A stretch of 64,000 nucleotides of DNA, taken from contig NZ_FOGI01000014.1 of NCBI RefSeq assembly GCF_900111175.1, positions 1-64,000 on the forward strand, written 5' to 3'. How positions within the stretch are numbered: the stretch's first letter is position 1; each line of letters starts with the position of its first letter. This document shows positions 18,217 through 26,469 of this stretch, piece by piece. The position numbers and the translations under genes were made by a program. The DNA comes from Actinokineospora terrae (GTDB lineage: Bacteria > Actinomycetota > Actinomycetes > Mycobacteriales > Pseudonocardiaceae). Below the pieces are notes generated by a model. It was not told the DNA's origin, searched no databases, and saw nothing but the letters and a program-made list of their open reading frames with translations.

Positions 18217-18984
18217 CTATGCGGGGGCCGCGTTGGTTAGGGCTGTGGTGAGAGCCGCTCGGGCAGTGGTGAGGGATGGGCCGTACCAGGTTAGGTAGCG
18301 GCCGGTTATCAGGACGGAGCGTTTGGTGGGGAACCAGTTGGGGCCGTCTTCGGGGGTGAACTCGTAGGGTTCGTCGGGGAGGATGGCCAGGTTTGCGGGG
18401 GTTGCGTTGAGGGCTTCGAGGGTGGGTCTGGGGTAGCGCTCGGGGTCGGTGGCGTAGGCGTTTCTTACGCCTAGGCGTAGGAGGACGTCTCCGGCGAAGG
18501 TGTCCCGGCCGACCACGACCCAGGGTTTGCGCCAGACCGGGATGATCGCGGTGGCCCAGGCCGGGGTCGTGGGGGCCCAGATCTCGTCGGCCTCGGCGAG
18601 CCAGGCCGGGGAGGCGCCCAGGGCCTCAACAAGGCGCCGGGTGGAGGCGAGGCCCGCGAGGACGGTGGTGGGCGCGTCGGTCACCCAGACCGGGATGCCC
18701 GCGTCGCGCAGTGCGGTCGCGTCGGCGAGGCGGTTCTCCTCGGTGTTGGTGATGACCAGGTCCGGGGCGAGGTCGCGCAGCGCCGCCAGGTCCGGGTACT
18801 TCGACCCGCCGACCCTCGGGACGTCCAGGGTCGGCGGGTGGGTGCAGTAGTCGGTGGCGCCGACCAGCAGGCCGGGGGCCGACACCGCGACGGCCTCGGT
18901 CAGCGACGGCACCAGGCTGACCACGCGGCGGAACGAGCCGACCGACCCCAGCGCGGTGCCGTGGTCGTCGACCGCGTCAGACAT
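18217..18984 (-). CDS. cobalamin/metal-binding BtuF-like protein without signal peptide
   Basis: A 255-residue periplasmic-binding-protein fold of the helical-backbone type. Motifs are 'RVVSLVPSLTEAV', 'LVGATDYCTHP', 'VGGSKYPDLAALRDLAPDLVI' and 'RDTFAGDVLLRLG', typical of BtuF/TroA-like proteins. No signal peptide or lipobox is present, so it is either cytoplasmic or exported some other way; cytoplasmic members of this type are common in actinobacteria. Its start overlaps the end of npdG by 8 bp, so the two are coupled. A link to corrinoid or metal handling is inference from fold only. Confidence 0.78.
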   Translation of the reverse strand: MSDAVDDHGTALGSVGSFRRVVSLVPSLTEAVAVSAPGLLVGATDYCTHPPTLDVPRVGGSKYPDLAALRDLAPDLVITNTEENRLADATALRDAGIPVWVTDAPTTVLAGLASTRRLVEALGASPAWLAEADEIWAPTTPAWATAIIPVWRKPWVVVGRDTFAGDVLLRLGVRNAYATDPERYPRPTLEALNATPANLAILPDEPYEFTPEDGPNWFPTKRSVLITGRYLTWYGPSLTTARAALTTALTNAAPA

Positions 18985-19645
18985 CGGTGATCCGCAGACC
19001 CGCGTGCGACTTGTACCGGCGGTTGATGGCGATCAGGTTGGCGGTGAACGCCTCGACCTGGTGGGCGTTGCGCAACCGGCCGCCGTAGACGCCGCGCATG
19101 CCGGGGATGGCGTCGGCGAGGGCGCGCACGGTGTCGGTGGCCTCGCGGTCGTCACCCAGGACGAGGACGTCGATGTCGACCTCGGCCACCGACAGGTCCC
19201 CGAGCAGCACGGCCGACACGTGGTGGAACGCCGCCGTGACCCGCGAGTCCGGCAAGGTCAGCTCCGCCTGCTGCGCCGCGCTGCCCTCGTCCACCGGCAG
19301 CGCGAACGGTCCCTGCTTGTCGAAGCCCAGCGGGTTCACGCAGTCGATGACGATCTTGCCTGCGAGCTGCCCGCGCAGACCCTCCAGCAGCTCCCGGTGC
19401 CCGTCCCACGGCACGGCGACCAGCACGACATCCGCGTCCGCCGCACACCCGGCGTTGTCGAGCCCGGTGACGTGCTCGACCCCAGCCGCCTCCCGCAACT
19501 CCGCCGCCGCCGCCTCGGCCCGCTCGGCCGCACGCGACCCCAGGACGACCGGGATCCCCGCCTTGGCCCACCGCAACGCCAACCCACGCCCCTGCGGCCC
19601 GGTCCCCCCGAGCACCCCGACCTTGACCTGCCCCAACTCCGTCAC
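18977..19645 (-). CDS. npdG: NADPH-dependent F420 reductase
   Basis: A 222-residue Rossmann protein beginning 'KVGVLGGTGPQGRGLALRWAKAG', the dinucleotide motif characteristic of NpdG/Fno. 'VLGSRAAERAEAAA' supplies the NADPH-phosphate-binding Ser-Arg, followed by 'VLVAVPWDGH' and 'DCVNPLGFDKQGP'. It transfers hydride between NADP(H) and coenzyme F420, implying that the host makes F420. It is upstream in a two-gene unit with the BtuF-like gene. The unit is bracketed by inverted copies of repeat family A. Confidence 0.9.
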   Translation of the reverse strand: MTELGQVKVGVLGGTGPQGRGLALRWAKAGIPVVLGSRAAERAEAAAAELREAAGVEHVTGLDNAGCAADADVVLVAVPWDGHRELLEGLRGQLAGKIVIDCVNPLGFDKQGPFALPVDEGSAAQQAELTLPDSRVTAAFHHVSAVLLGDLSVAEVDIDVLVLGDDREATDTVRALADAIPGMRGVYGGRLRNAHQVEAFTANLIAINRRYKSHAGLRITDV

Positions 19646-19797
19646 CCGCGACCCCTTCCCGTGAACACTCCCCCAACCGTAGCGACCAACCCGCCCCCAC
19701 CCCCGACTCAGCGGCCAACCTCACCTCACCGCCCCCGGTCCAGTGTGGACCCCCCACCGCGATCCCTCTTACCTCCGGCAAGCCCCCTAGCCCGACC

Positions 19798-20125
19798 CAC
19801 TTCTCTTGCCCCGCACCAAACCCTTACCCCGCACCAGCCGCCTCGCGCGCGCACGCCAGTCCTGCCCCAGCCCCCACCCTCTCCGGGGGGCGTCCCAGGT
19901 CCCAGCCTACCGGGAGCCGCCGACAGAGGATCTTGGAACGGGCGGGCGAAGATCCAGATGTGGATAACTTTTGTCGCTGGACAGGGTGAAGATTTGGGTG
20001 AGGGGAAGAGAGAACCTGCTGGTCAGAGCGCCAGGCACCTGCGAAGGCCTGCTGCGCGGTCCAAGTCGGTTCGAGAGAGGTCCAGTGGGGCGGCAAAGAG
20101 GGTTTGAGCGTCCACAGTGGACAAA
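19798..20125 (+). repeat. dispersed repeat family A, copy 2 (plus orientation)
   Basis: It occupies most of the 493-bp spacer between npdG and the RNB gene. It is the same text as copy 1 in opposite orientation, including the GC-rich lead-in (19823-19860), the C-run/GGGGGG hairpin (19869-19892), a second hairpin (arms 19900-19903 and 19912-19915), and a perfect DnaA box TGTGGATAA (complement TTATCCACA) at 19959-19967. The similarity with copy 1 continues to a palindromic GTCCAC/GTGGAC near 20110-20125. No gene is seen in the spacer. Confidence 0.82.
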
Positions 20126-20138
20126 CAAGTGCCGAGAG

Positions 20139-21533
20139 TCAGGCGCGTTCGAAGGTGAGGCGGCGGGTTTCGGGGTTCACGGCGGTGAGGCGGACTCGGA
20201 CCGGTTGGCCTTCGCGGAGGTTCTCGGCTGTGGCTTTGGCCAGGACGGGTGGGGTGGGGATGAAGATCTCGGCGACGGTGGCTTCGGCGCGCAGGACGAC
20301 GGCGTCGAACTCGGTGCCGATGGAGTTGGCGAGGACCCAGGCCTCGACCTGGTCCAGGCACGCGCGGTCGACCTTGGCGGCGAGCGAGTCGGAGGTCTCC
20401 ATGAGGCCGGGCAGCGACGGCAGGGCGTCGTGCACCCAGGTGGGGATCGGGTCGCCCGCGCAGACCGCCAGGCAGATCTCGGTCGCGAAGCGGTCGACCA
20501 GGCGCCGCAGCGGGGCCGTGACGTGGGCGTACGCGGCGGCGATGCCCGCGTGGGTGGTCAGTTCCGGCAGGTCGCCGTCGAACACCGTGTAGCCCGCGCC
20601 GCGCAGCAGGCGGGTGGCGTCCATGAACAGGGCCAGGGCGGCGGGGTCGGCCGGGTCGAGGCCCGCGAGGAGTTCGGCCGTGCTGGTCCCAGCGGGCCAG
20701 TCGATGCCCAGCGCCTCGGCTGAGCGGTGGAGCCACTCGGTGGCGTTGTCGTCGGCGGACGGCAGGGTTCGCAGGACCCCGACCTTCGCGCGCAGCATGA
20801 TCTGTGCCGCGCACATGCCGGTGAGCAGCGACAGCTCGGCGTTCCACGCGTCGACCGCGGTCCGCGTGCGCAGCACCAGCCCCCAGGAGTCGCCCACCTC
20901 GTCGACGTCCTGCTCGGGCAGTTGCAGCTCGACCGCGCCCCGCTTGATCGCCAACGCGCGTCGCAGCGACCCCACCTCGGGCAGCAACTGCACGGACGGG
21001 TGAGCCCGGCCCGCGTCGATGTCGGCCTGCACGGTCTCGTAGTCGAACTGGGCGACCGACCGGATCCACGCCCGACGCACGTCCGCGGCGACCGGCTGCC
21101 CCTCCCCGTCGAGGTCGATCGTCCACAGCGCGGCCGGGCGGCGCTCGTCCGGCAGCAGGCTTGCCGCGCCCTCCGACAGCACGGTCGGGTGCAAGGGGAC
21201 GTTGCCGTCCGGCAGGTACATCGTCTGACCGCGCTCACGGGCGACCTTGTCGAGCGCGCCCCCTGGCACCAAGAACGCGCCGAGGTCAGCGATCGCGTAG
21301 TGCAGCCGGTAGCCCTTGTCGAGACGAGTCAGGCACAACGCCTGGTCGAGGTCCTTGGCGCCGGGTGGGTCGATGGTGACGAACGGGATGTCGGTCGCGT
21401 CCACCCGCGAGCCGCGCGGACCGTCCGACACCGCCTGCTCCGCCTCGGTCAGCGCGGCCGGGGGGAACTGGGTGGGGAGGTCGAAATCCGCGCGGACCCG
21501 CGCGAAGTCGGTCCCGATCGCCGCGGAGTCCAC
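20139..21533 (-). CDS. RNB-domain exoribonuclease (RNase II/R family)
   Basis: A 464-residue protein, essentially a lone RNB catalytic domain without obvious cold-shock or S1 domains. The signature 'DPPGAKDLDQAL' supplies the metal-binding aspartates, followed by 'YAIADLGAFV'-like text and 'ERGQTMYLPDGNVPLHP'. The later 'HVTAPLRRLVDRF' is the conserved Arg-rich active-site strand. It degrades RNA 3' to 5' processively in the cytoplasm. Compact actinobacterial members of this length are common. It is followed downstream by repeat copy 2 and preceded by nadE on the same strand. Confidence 0.88.
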   Translation of the reverse strand: MDSAAIGTDFARVRADFDLPTQFPPAALTEAEQAVSDGPRGSRVDATDIPFVTIDPPGAKDLDQALCLTRLDKGYRLHYAIADLGAFLVPGGALDKVARERGQTMYLPDGNVPLHPTVLSEGAASLLPDERRPAALWTIDLDGEGQPVAADVRRAWIRSVAQFDYETVQADIDAGRAHPSVQLLPEVGSLRRALAIKRGAVELQLPEQDVDEVGDSWGLVLRTRTAVDAWNAELSLLTGMCAAQIMLRAKVGVLRTLPSADDNATEWLHRSAEALGIDWPAGTSTAELLAGLDPADPAALALFMDATRLLRGAGYTVFDGDLPELTTHAGIAAAYAHVTAPLRRLVDRFATEICLAVCAGDPIPTWVHDALPSLPGLMETSDSLAAKVDRACLDQVEAWVLANSIGTEFDAVVLRAEATVAEIFIPTPPVLAKATAENLREGQPVRVRLTAVNPETRRLTFERA

Positions 21534-21573
21534 GGGGGAACCCTAACCGGTGACCGGGACCGGCGGCGATCGG

Positions 21574-23292
21574 TCAGCTGCCCTCGCGCCACGCGTTGGT
21601 GATCGGCAGCCTGCGGTCCCGGCCGAACGCCCGGAAGCTGATCTTGGTGCCCGGCGGGTACTGGCGCCGCTTGTACTCGGCGCGGTCGACCATGCGCAGC
21701 ACCCGGTCCACCACCTCGGCGGCGAACCCGGCCGCGAGCAGGTCCTGGTAGCCGCGGTCGCCCTCGACGTAGTCGTCGAGCACGGCGTCGAGCAGCGCGT
21801 AGTCGGGCAGCGAGTCGCTGTCGAGCTGGCCGGGGCGCAGCTCGGCCGACGGCGGCTTGGTGATCGAGCCCTCGGGGATCGGCGGCACCTCGCCGCGCTT
21901 GTCGGCCTCGGCGTTGCGCCAGCGGGCCAGCTCCCAGACCAGCGTCTTGGGCACGTCCTTGATCGGGGCGAAGCCGCCGACCGCGTCGCCGTAGATCGTG
22001 GAGTAGCCGACCGCGAGCTCGGTCTTGTTGCCGGTCGCCAGCACCAGGTGGCCGTGCTGGTTGGACAGCCCCATCAGCGTGACGCCGCGGCAGCGGGCCT
22101 GCACGTTCTCCTCGGCGAGCCCGGTCAGCCCCAGGTCGCCGACGAACACGTCGACCATCCGCGCGATCGGCTGGACGCTGTAGTGCAGACCGGTGCGGTC
22201 GGCCAGGTCCTTGGCGTCGGACTTCGAGTGCTCCGAGGAGTAGCCCGAAGGCAGCGAGACGCCGTGCACCGCGTCAGCGCCGAGAGCGTCCACTGCGAGG
22301 GCAGCGACAACGGCGGAGTCAATGCCACCGGACAGGCCCAGTACTACCGAGCGGAAGCCGTTCTTGGTGACGTAGTCGCGCAGACCGGTCACCAGCGCGG
22401 CCCACACCTCAGCCTCTTCGGGCAAAGCCTCGGCGATGGTCGACGGGATGGCCTCGTAGCCGGGCACGGGCTGGTTGGAGATGGTGGTGCGGCGGACGGC
22501 GAACTCGTCGTCGGCCTCGGCGTCGGTCCGCGCGGCGCCCCCGGGCAGGTCGAGGTCGACCACGGCCAGGTGCTCGACGAACTGCGGCGCCCTGGCCAGC
22601 AGCGCGCCGTCCGCGCCGACGACCATCGAGTCGCCGTCGAAGACCAGGTCGTCCTGGCCGCCGACCTGGTTGACGTACACCAGCGGCGCCCCGGCCTCCG
22701 CGGCGCGGCGGGCCACCAGCGGCAGCCTGGCGTCGTCCTTGTGGCGCTCGTACGGCGAGGCGTTCGGGGCGACGACCAGGTCGACCCCGGCCCGACCCAG
22801 CGCGGCGATGGGGCCGCCTTCCTGCCAGATGTCCTCGCAGATGACCATGCCGACCTCGAGGCCTCGGACGCGCACGATGTCGAGGGTGTGCCCGGGCTTG
22901 AAGTAGCGGCGCTCGTCGAAGACGCCGTAGTTGGGCAGGTGGTGCTTGAACTGCCGCGCGACGACCTGGCCCCCGTGCAGCACGGCCGCACCGTTGCGCG
23001 GTCCCTCCGCGTCCTGCTCCAGGTAGCCGACGTAGGCGGGCAGGTCGCCGCAGCCCGCGTCGGCGAGATCGGCCGCGAGGCGGGTCAGCGCGTCCTTGGC
23101 GGCCGCGGCGAACGACTCGCGCAGCGCCAGGTCCTCCACGGGGTACCCGGTCAGCACCATCTCCGGGAAGACGACCAGGTGCGCCCCGGCCTCCGCGGCC
23201 CGGCGCGCCCAGGCCACGACGGTGGCGGCGTTGCCGCCGAGATCGCCCACGGTGGGGTTGACCTGGGCCAGTGCGATACGGAGCTGCGGCAT
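21574..23292 (-). CDS. nadE: glutamine-dependent NAD+ synthetase
   Basis: A 572-residue two-domain enzyme from ATG 23292, with 'GAGGATG' five bases upstream. Residues 1-260 form a nitrilase-type glutaminase: Glu in 'VFPEMVLTGYP', Lys in 'RQFKHHLPNYG' and Cys in 'VICEDIW'. Residues 300-560 form the synthetase with the ATP PP-loop 'LGLSGGIDSA' and 'TGNKTELAVGYSTIYGD'. It makes NAD+ from nicotinic acid adenine dinucleotide using ammonia channelled from glutamine. A perfect inverted repeat sits just upstream of the start (23312-23332) and may be its operator. Confidence 0.93.
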   Translation of the reverse strand: MPQLRIALAQVNPTVGDLGGNAATVVAWARRAAEAGAHLVVFPEMVLTGYPVEDLALRESFAAAAKDALTRLAADLADAGCGDLPAYVGYLEQDAEGPRNGAAVLHGGQVVARQFKHHLPNYGVFDERRYFKPGHTLDIVRVRGLEVGMVICEDIWQEGGPIAALGRAGVDLVVAPNASPYERHKDDARLPLVARRAAEAGAPLVYVNQVGGQDDLVFDGDSMVVGADGALLARAPQFVEHLAVVDLDLPGGAARTDAEADDEFAVRRTTISNQPVPGYEAIPSTIAEALPEEAEVWAALVTGLRDYVTKNGFRSVVLGLSGGIDSAVVAALAVDALGADAVHGVSLPSGYSSEHSKSDAKDLADRTGLHYSVQPIARMVDVFVGDLGLTGLAEENVQARCRGVTLMGLSNQHGHLVLATGNKTELAVGYSTIYGDAVGGFAPIKDVPKTLVWELARWRNAEADKRGEVPPIPEGSITKPPSAELRPGQLDSDSLPDYALLDAVLDDYVEGDRGYQDLLAAGFAAEVVDRVLRMVDRAEYKRRQYPPGTKISFRAFGRDRRLPITNAWREGS

Positions 23293-23311
23293 GTCCTCAT
23301 CCTCCACCATG

Positions 23312-23332
23312 TTTTCGCCTGAGAGGCGAAAA
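23312..23332 (-). promoter_or_regulatory. perfect inverted repeat upstream of nadE, candidate operator
   Basis: TTTTCGCC and GGCGAAAA are separated by five bases (23312-23319 and 23325-23332), 20 bp upstream of the nadE ATG. An 8-bp perfect dyad rich in A/T at its ends stands out in this GC-rich DNA. It could be a repressor site for an NAD-related regulator (NrtR-type is a guess) or an mRNA hairpin in the leader. Confidence 0.5.
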
Positions 23333-23383
23333 TACGGGTCCCGGGTGAGGAACACCATAGGTCCTGGGGTGCTGACCTGGGAA

Positions 23384-24339
23384 TCAGCGGAACTCGTCGG
23401 TCGCGGCGCGCAGGGCGTCGAGCACGCCGGGGTCCGCGGTGGAATGACCCGCCCGGGGGAGGATGGTCAGCCGCGCGGACGGCCACGCGGCGGCCAGGAG
23501 CCAGGCGGAGGCGGGCGGGCAGACGGCGTCGTAGCGGCCCTGGACGATGCGGCCGGGGATGCCCGCGAGCAGGTGGGCGTCGCGCAGCAGTTGGTCCTCG
23601 GCCAGCCAGCCGCCGTTGGCGAAGTAGTGCAGGGCGAGCCGGGCGAACGGGACGGCGAACGCCGGGTCCGCGTACTGGGCGATCAGGGCCGGGTTGGGCA
23701 CGAGCGACACCGTGGCGCCCTCCCAGTTGCTCCACGCCGTCGCCGCTCCGGCCCGGACGTCGGGGTCCGGGCTGGAGATCAGCTCCTGGTAGACCGCCAG
23801 CGGGTCGTGGCCGGGCGGCACCAGGCGCAGGAAGTCCGCCCATGCCTCGGGGAAGATCGCGCCCGCGCCGCCGCGGTAGAGCCAGTCCAGTTCCGCGGGC
23901 CGCAGCAGGAAGACGCCGCGCAGGATGACCTCGGTGACCCGGTCGGGGTGGCGTTGCGCGTACGCGAGGGCCAGGGTCGCGCCCCACGAGCCGCCGAAGA
24001 GCTGCCAGCGGTCGATCCGCAGGTGCTCGCGGAGCCGTTCCAGGTCGGCGACGAGGTGCCAGGTCGTGTTGGTCGCCAGGCTCGCGCCGGACCCGTCGAC
24101 CGGTGGCCAACTGCGGCCCGACCCGCGCTGGTCGACCAGCACGATCCGGTACGCCGACGGGTCGAAGTGCCTGCGCTGCACCGGGTGCGTGCCCGCGCCG
24201 GGGCCACCGTGCAGGACGACGACGGCTTGCCGCGCGGGTTGCCGCTGACCTCCCAGTAGACCCGGTGCCCGTCGCCGACCTCGAGCATGCCCCGGTCGTG
24301 CGGCTCGACCGGCGGGTACAGGGACTGCATGACGTCCAT
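23384..24339 (-). pseudogene. pip: proline iminopeptidase with a frameshift near its N-terminus
   Basis: The body (from about 24228 down to 23384) encodes a typical alpha/beta-hydrolase proline iminopeptidase: 'RIVLVDQRGSGRS', nucleophile 'FGGSWGATLALAYA', Asp in 'GRYDAVCPP' and His in 'RAGHSTAD'. The family's N-terminus ('SLYPPVEPHDRGMLEVGDGHR') is present but in another frame (24339 to about 24225). The frames meet around 24217-24230, where the expected 'KP-AVVLHGGPG' is broken inside AAGCCGTCGTCGTCC. Either the gene is recently inactivated or one to four bases were lost in sequencing. It lies downstream of panB on the same strand. Confidence 0.8.
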
Positions 24340-24423
24340 GCTGCCCTACCCCCCACCGTCAGCGTTCGTGCCCCGGGACCGTCCCAGTTGGACTCGGGCT
24401 GCGGTCGACCACAGCCAGGGTCC

Positions 24424-25284
24424 TCAGTGGAACGCGTGCTCCGGCGCCGGGAACTCCTTGCCCCGCACGTCATCGGCGAACGCCTTGGCCGCGGTCAGCA
24501 GCGTGTCGGCCACGTTCGCGTACCGCTTCACGAACCGCGGCGGCTTGGCCCGGCGCAACCCGGCCATGTCCTGCCACACCAACACCTGCGCGTCGCAGTC
24601 CGGGCCCGCGCCGATGCCGACGGTCGGCACCCGCAGCTCGTGCGTGACCCGCTTGGCGACCTCCGCGGGCACCATCTCCATCACCACGGCGAACGCCCCG
24701 GCCTCTTGGACAGCGACGGCGTCGGCGACCACCGAGTCACCGGTCTCGCCGCGGCCCTGGACCCGGTAGCCGCCGAGGTTGTGCTCACTCTGCGGAGTGA
24801 ACCCGACGTGCCCCATGACGGGGATACCCGCGCTGGTGATGGCCCGCACGTGCGGCGCGAAGGCCTGGCCACCCTCCAGCTTCACCGCGTGCGCGCGCCC
24901 CTCCTTCATGAACCGCACCGCCGTGGCAACGGCCTGCTCGACCGACACCTGGTACGACCCGAACGGCAGGTCAGCCACCACCAGCGCCCGACTCACAGCC
25001 CCGGCGACGGCGCGGACGAGCGGGATCAACTCGTCAACGGTGACCGGGAGCGAGGTCTCGTACCCGAACACGTTGTTGGCCGCGGAGTCGCCGACCAGCA
25101 GCACCGGGATCCCGGCCTCGTCGAACAACTCAGCGGTGTACATGTCGTAGGCGGTGAGCATGGGCCACGGCTCACCGCGGTCCTTGAGCTCCTGCAGGTG
25201 GTGCACCCGGACGCGCTTCACGGGCTTGCGGGCGGGACTCCCGGAACCGTAGGGAGCAACTTCCGAACCGGACTCGGCAGGCAT
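24424..25284 (-). CDS. panB: 3-methyl-2-oxobutanoate hydroxymethyltransferase
   Basis: A 286-residue TIM-barrel enzyme of pantothenate synthesis, starting at ATG 25284 (no strong ribosome site; in-frame upstream starts exist). Motifs are 'MLTAYDMYTA', 'LLVGDSAANNVFGY' with the Mg-binding Asp, 'VKLEGG' with the ligand Glu, 'MGHVGFTPQS' and 'VVMEMVPAEVAKR' with the catalytic Glu. It adds a hydroxymethyl group from methylene-tetrahydrofolate to ketoisovalerate. panB also lies beside glnA2 and the TAP hydrolases in M. tuberculosis (Rv2225), supporting conserved synteny. The pip gene follows 84 bp downstream. Confidence 0.94.
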   Translation of the reverse strand: MPAESGSEVAPYGSGSPARKPVKRVRVHHLQELKDRGEPWPMLTAYDMYTAELFDEAGIPVLLVGDSAANNVFGYETSLPVTVDELIPLVRAVAGAVSRALVVADLPFGSYQVSVEQAVATAVRFMKEGRAHAVKLEGGQAFAPHVRAITSAGIPVMGHVGFTPQSEHNLGGYRVQGRGETGDSVVADAVAVQEAGAFAVVMEMVPAEVAKRVTHELRVPTVGIGAGPDCDAQVLVWQDMAGLRRAKPPRFVKRYANVADTLLTAAKAFADDVRGKEFPAPEHAFH

Positions 25285-25717
25285 CACTGTCGACCGTCCT
25301 TCCCTCGAGGCCCACGTCATCGCAGGTCCCCGGGTCAGCGGATGGCTTACCACCCCAGCGTCGCACCACCCCCGCCCGCAGGCGACCCCCTGGGACCGAC
25401 CTCACAGCCCCCCGCCCCGCATTCCAGCCCACCCGAGCCCCGCCCGAACTCCAGCCCGTCAAGATCAACTCCGCTCCCGGGGCCCCCATCTCTGAACATA
25501 TCGACCCCGCGGTTTTGTCACTAGGCCTTGGCGGGCGACTGGGGATAGATGAAGGGGATGTGGACAGGTCCTTGTTCTGAACAATCGATGGCCCCAATGC
25601 GCCCCTCACAGGCGTTGGCCGAACAACGCTCCTCGGAGTCGCTGGTGCCAACCCGGCTCGATGGGGCGGACTTGTTCTGTGTGGGGTGGCGGCGTCCGTA
25701 AGCTCTCCGCAACGCAA
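25285..25717. other. non-coding spacer upstream of panB
   Basis: No gene is seen here. The panB-proximal part is cytosine-rich. A perfect 13-bp palindrome TTGTTCTGAACAA lies at 25572-25584. One copy of dispersed repeat family B lies at 25627-25692. The spacer ends at the strong hairpin that terminates the secretion operon. Confidence 0.6.
25627..25692 (+). repeat. dispersed repeat family B, copy 1
   Basis: About 66 bp, starting 'CGCTCCTCGGAGTCGCTGG' and ending near 'TGTGTGGGGTGGCGG', recurs in inverted orientation at 57154-57221 with about five differences by eye. It contains the short dyad CTCCTCGGAG. It does not lie within a gene at either site. Confidence 0.78.
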
Positions 25718-25743
25718 CCGGGCACGGCCAAAGCCGTGCCCGG
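25718..25743 (-). terminator. strong hairpin terminator of the secretion operon
   Basis: Perfect 11-bp arms CCGGGCACGGC (25718-25728) and GCCGTGCCCGG (25733-25743) with a 4-nt loop, 17 bp beyond the stop of the last gene of the 25.7-34.0 kb operon. There is no U-tract, as is usual in actinobacteria. Confidence 0.8.
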
Positions 25744-25759
25744 AGCCGCGCATCCACCT

Positions 25760-25963
25760 CTAGTCGTCCTCGTTGTCCCATGTCTGGTCTGCCTTGTCAG
25801 CAGCCTTGGTGCGTTCCCGCGCGATGTCCAGGGCCCGCTCAGCGGTGGCTCGGTCCGGGTACGGCCCGAGCAGGTCCACCGAGCGGCCGCGGGTGCCGTG
25901 TTCCACCTGGTTGGTCTTGGTGTTGTAGTACCAGCCGGGGTCGGGGTTGGGGTCTTCTGCCAT
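25760..25963 (-). CDS. small SPOR-like acidic protein
   Basis: A 67-residue protein. It begins with a 'PGWYYNTKTNQVEHG' aromatic patch and continues 'LLGPYPDRATAERAL', the pattern of the small actinobacterial proteins usually annotated as SPOR-domain. The C-terminus is highly charged. It is the last gene of the secretion-type operon, 9 bp after the preceding stop and before the hairpin terminator. A role in the machine is inferred from position only; similar small proteins also occur elsewhere in actinobacterial genomes. Confidence 0.78.
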   Translation of the reverse strand: MAEDPNPDPGWYYNTKTNQVEHGTRGRSVDLLGPYPDRATAERALDIARERTKAADKADQTWDNEDD

Positions 25964-25972
25964 GGTGATCAG

Positions 25973-26455
25973 CTAACCCCAGTTGGGGGACTGCTGCACC
26001 GGGAAGCCGCGCGGGGGTGTGTCCTGGTTGGCGTTGTGGTGCTGGCTGGGGATGGGGTCTAGGCAGGAGACCAGGACTTCCTGGACCTCGGGGTTCTCGA
26101 TGCGGCGGCCGTTGCGTTCGCGGTAGACGAGTTCGCCGTCGGTGTCGATCTCGACCATGCAGCCGACCTCGGCGAGTTGGTCCTCGTCGAGGTCGACGAG
26201 GCGTTCGCGGCGGGAGGGGACGACTCGGTACTCGGGCCAGTCGAGGTGGGCGTAGACCTGGTGGAACTCGTGCAGCAGGTGGGCCATGTGCTGCTGCCAG
26301 GGCAGGGGCATGGCCTCGGCGAGCGAGCGGGGCAGCACGACGTAGCCCTCGCTGACGCCAGGGCGGGGGGCGGTGTTGAGGAAGTCCCGGACGGGCGCGC
26401 CGGAGGCGGGGGGTCCTGGGTGGCGGGGGATCGGCCCGGGTGGGTACATGTTCAC
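25973..26455 (-). CDS. secretion-operon protein of unknown function
   Basis: A 160-residue soluble protein from GTG 26455, which has 'GAGGAAGGG' seven bases upstream (an ATG at 26449 is the alternative). The proline-rich N-terminus (~30 residues) is followed by a compact region 'SEGYVVLPRSLAEAMPLPWQQHMAHLLHEFHQVY' and an acidic beta-rich part ending in a proline/glutamine tail. The family is unrecognised. It begins 15 bp after the SLT-NlpC/P60 gene in the same operon, so it probably serves the same apparatus, for example as a substrate adaptor or cytoplasmic component (inference). Confidence 0.72.
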   Translation of the reverse strand: MNMYPPGPIPRHPGPPASGAPVRDFLNTAPRPGVSEGYVVLPRSLAEAMPLPWQQHMAHLLHEFHQVYAHLDWPEYRVVPSRRERLVDLDEDQLAEVGCMVEIDTDGELVYRERNGRRIENPEVQEVLVSCLDPIPSQHHNANQDTPPRGFPVQQSPNWG

Positions 26456-26469
26456 GGTGGTGCCCTTCC

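Noticed and set aside
16975..20125. Chromosomal replication origin
   Set aside because: Only isolated DnaA boxes within a repeat family are present; there is no cluster of boxes, AT-rich unwinding region or dnaA/dnaN genes.
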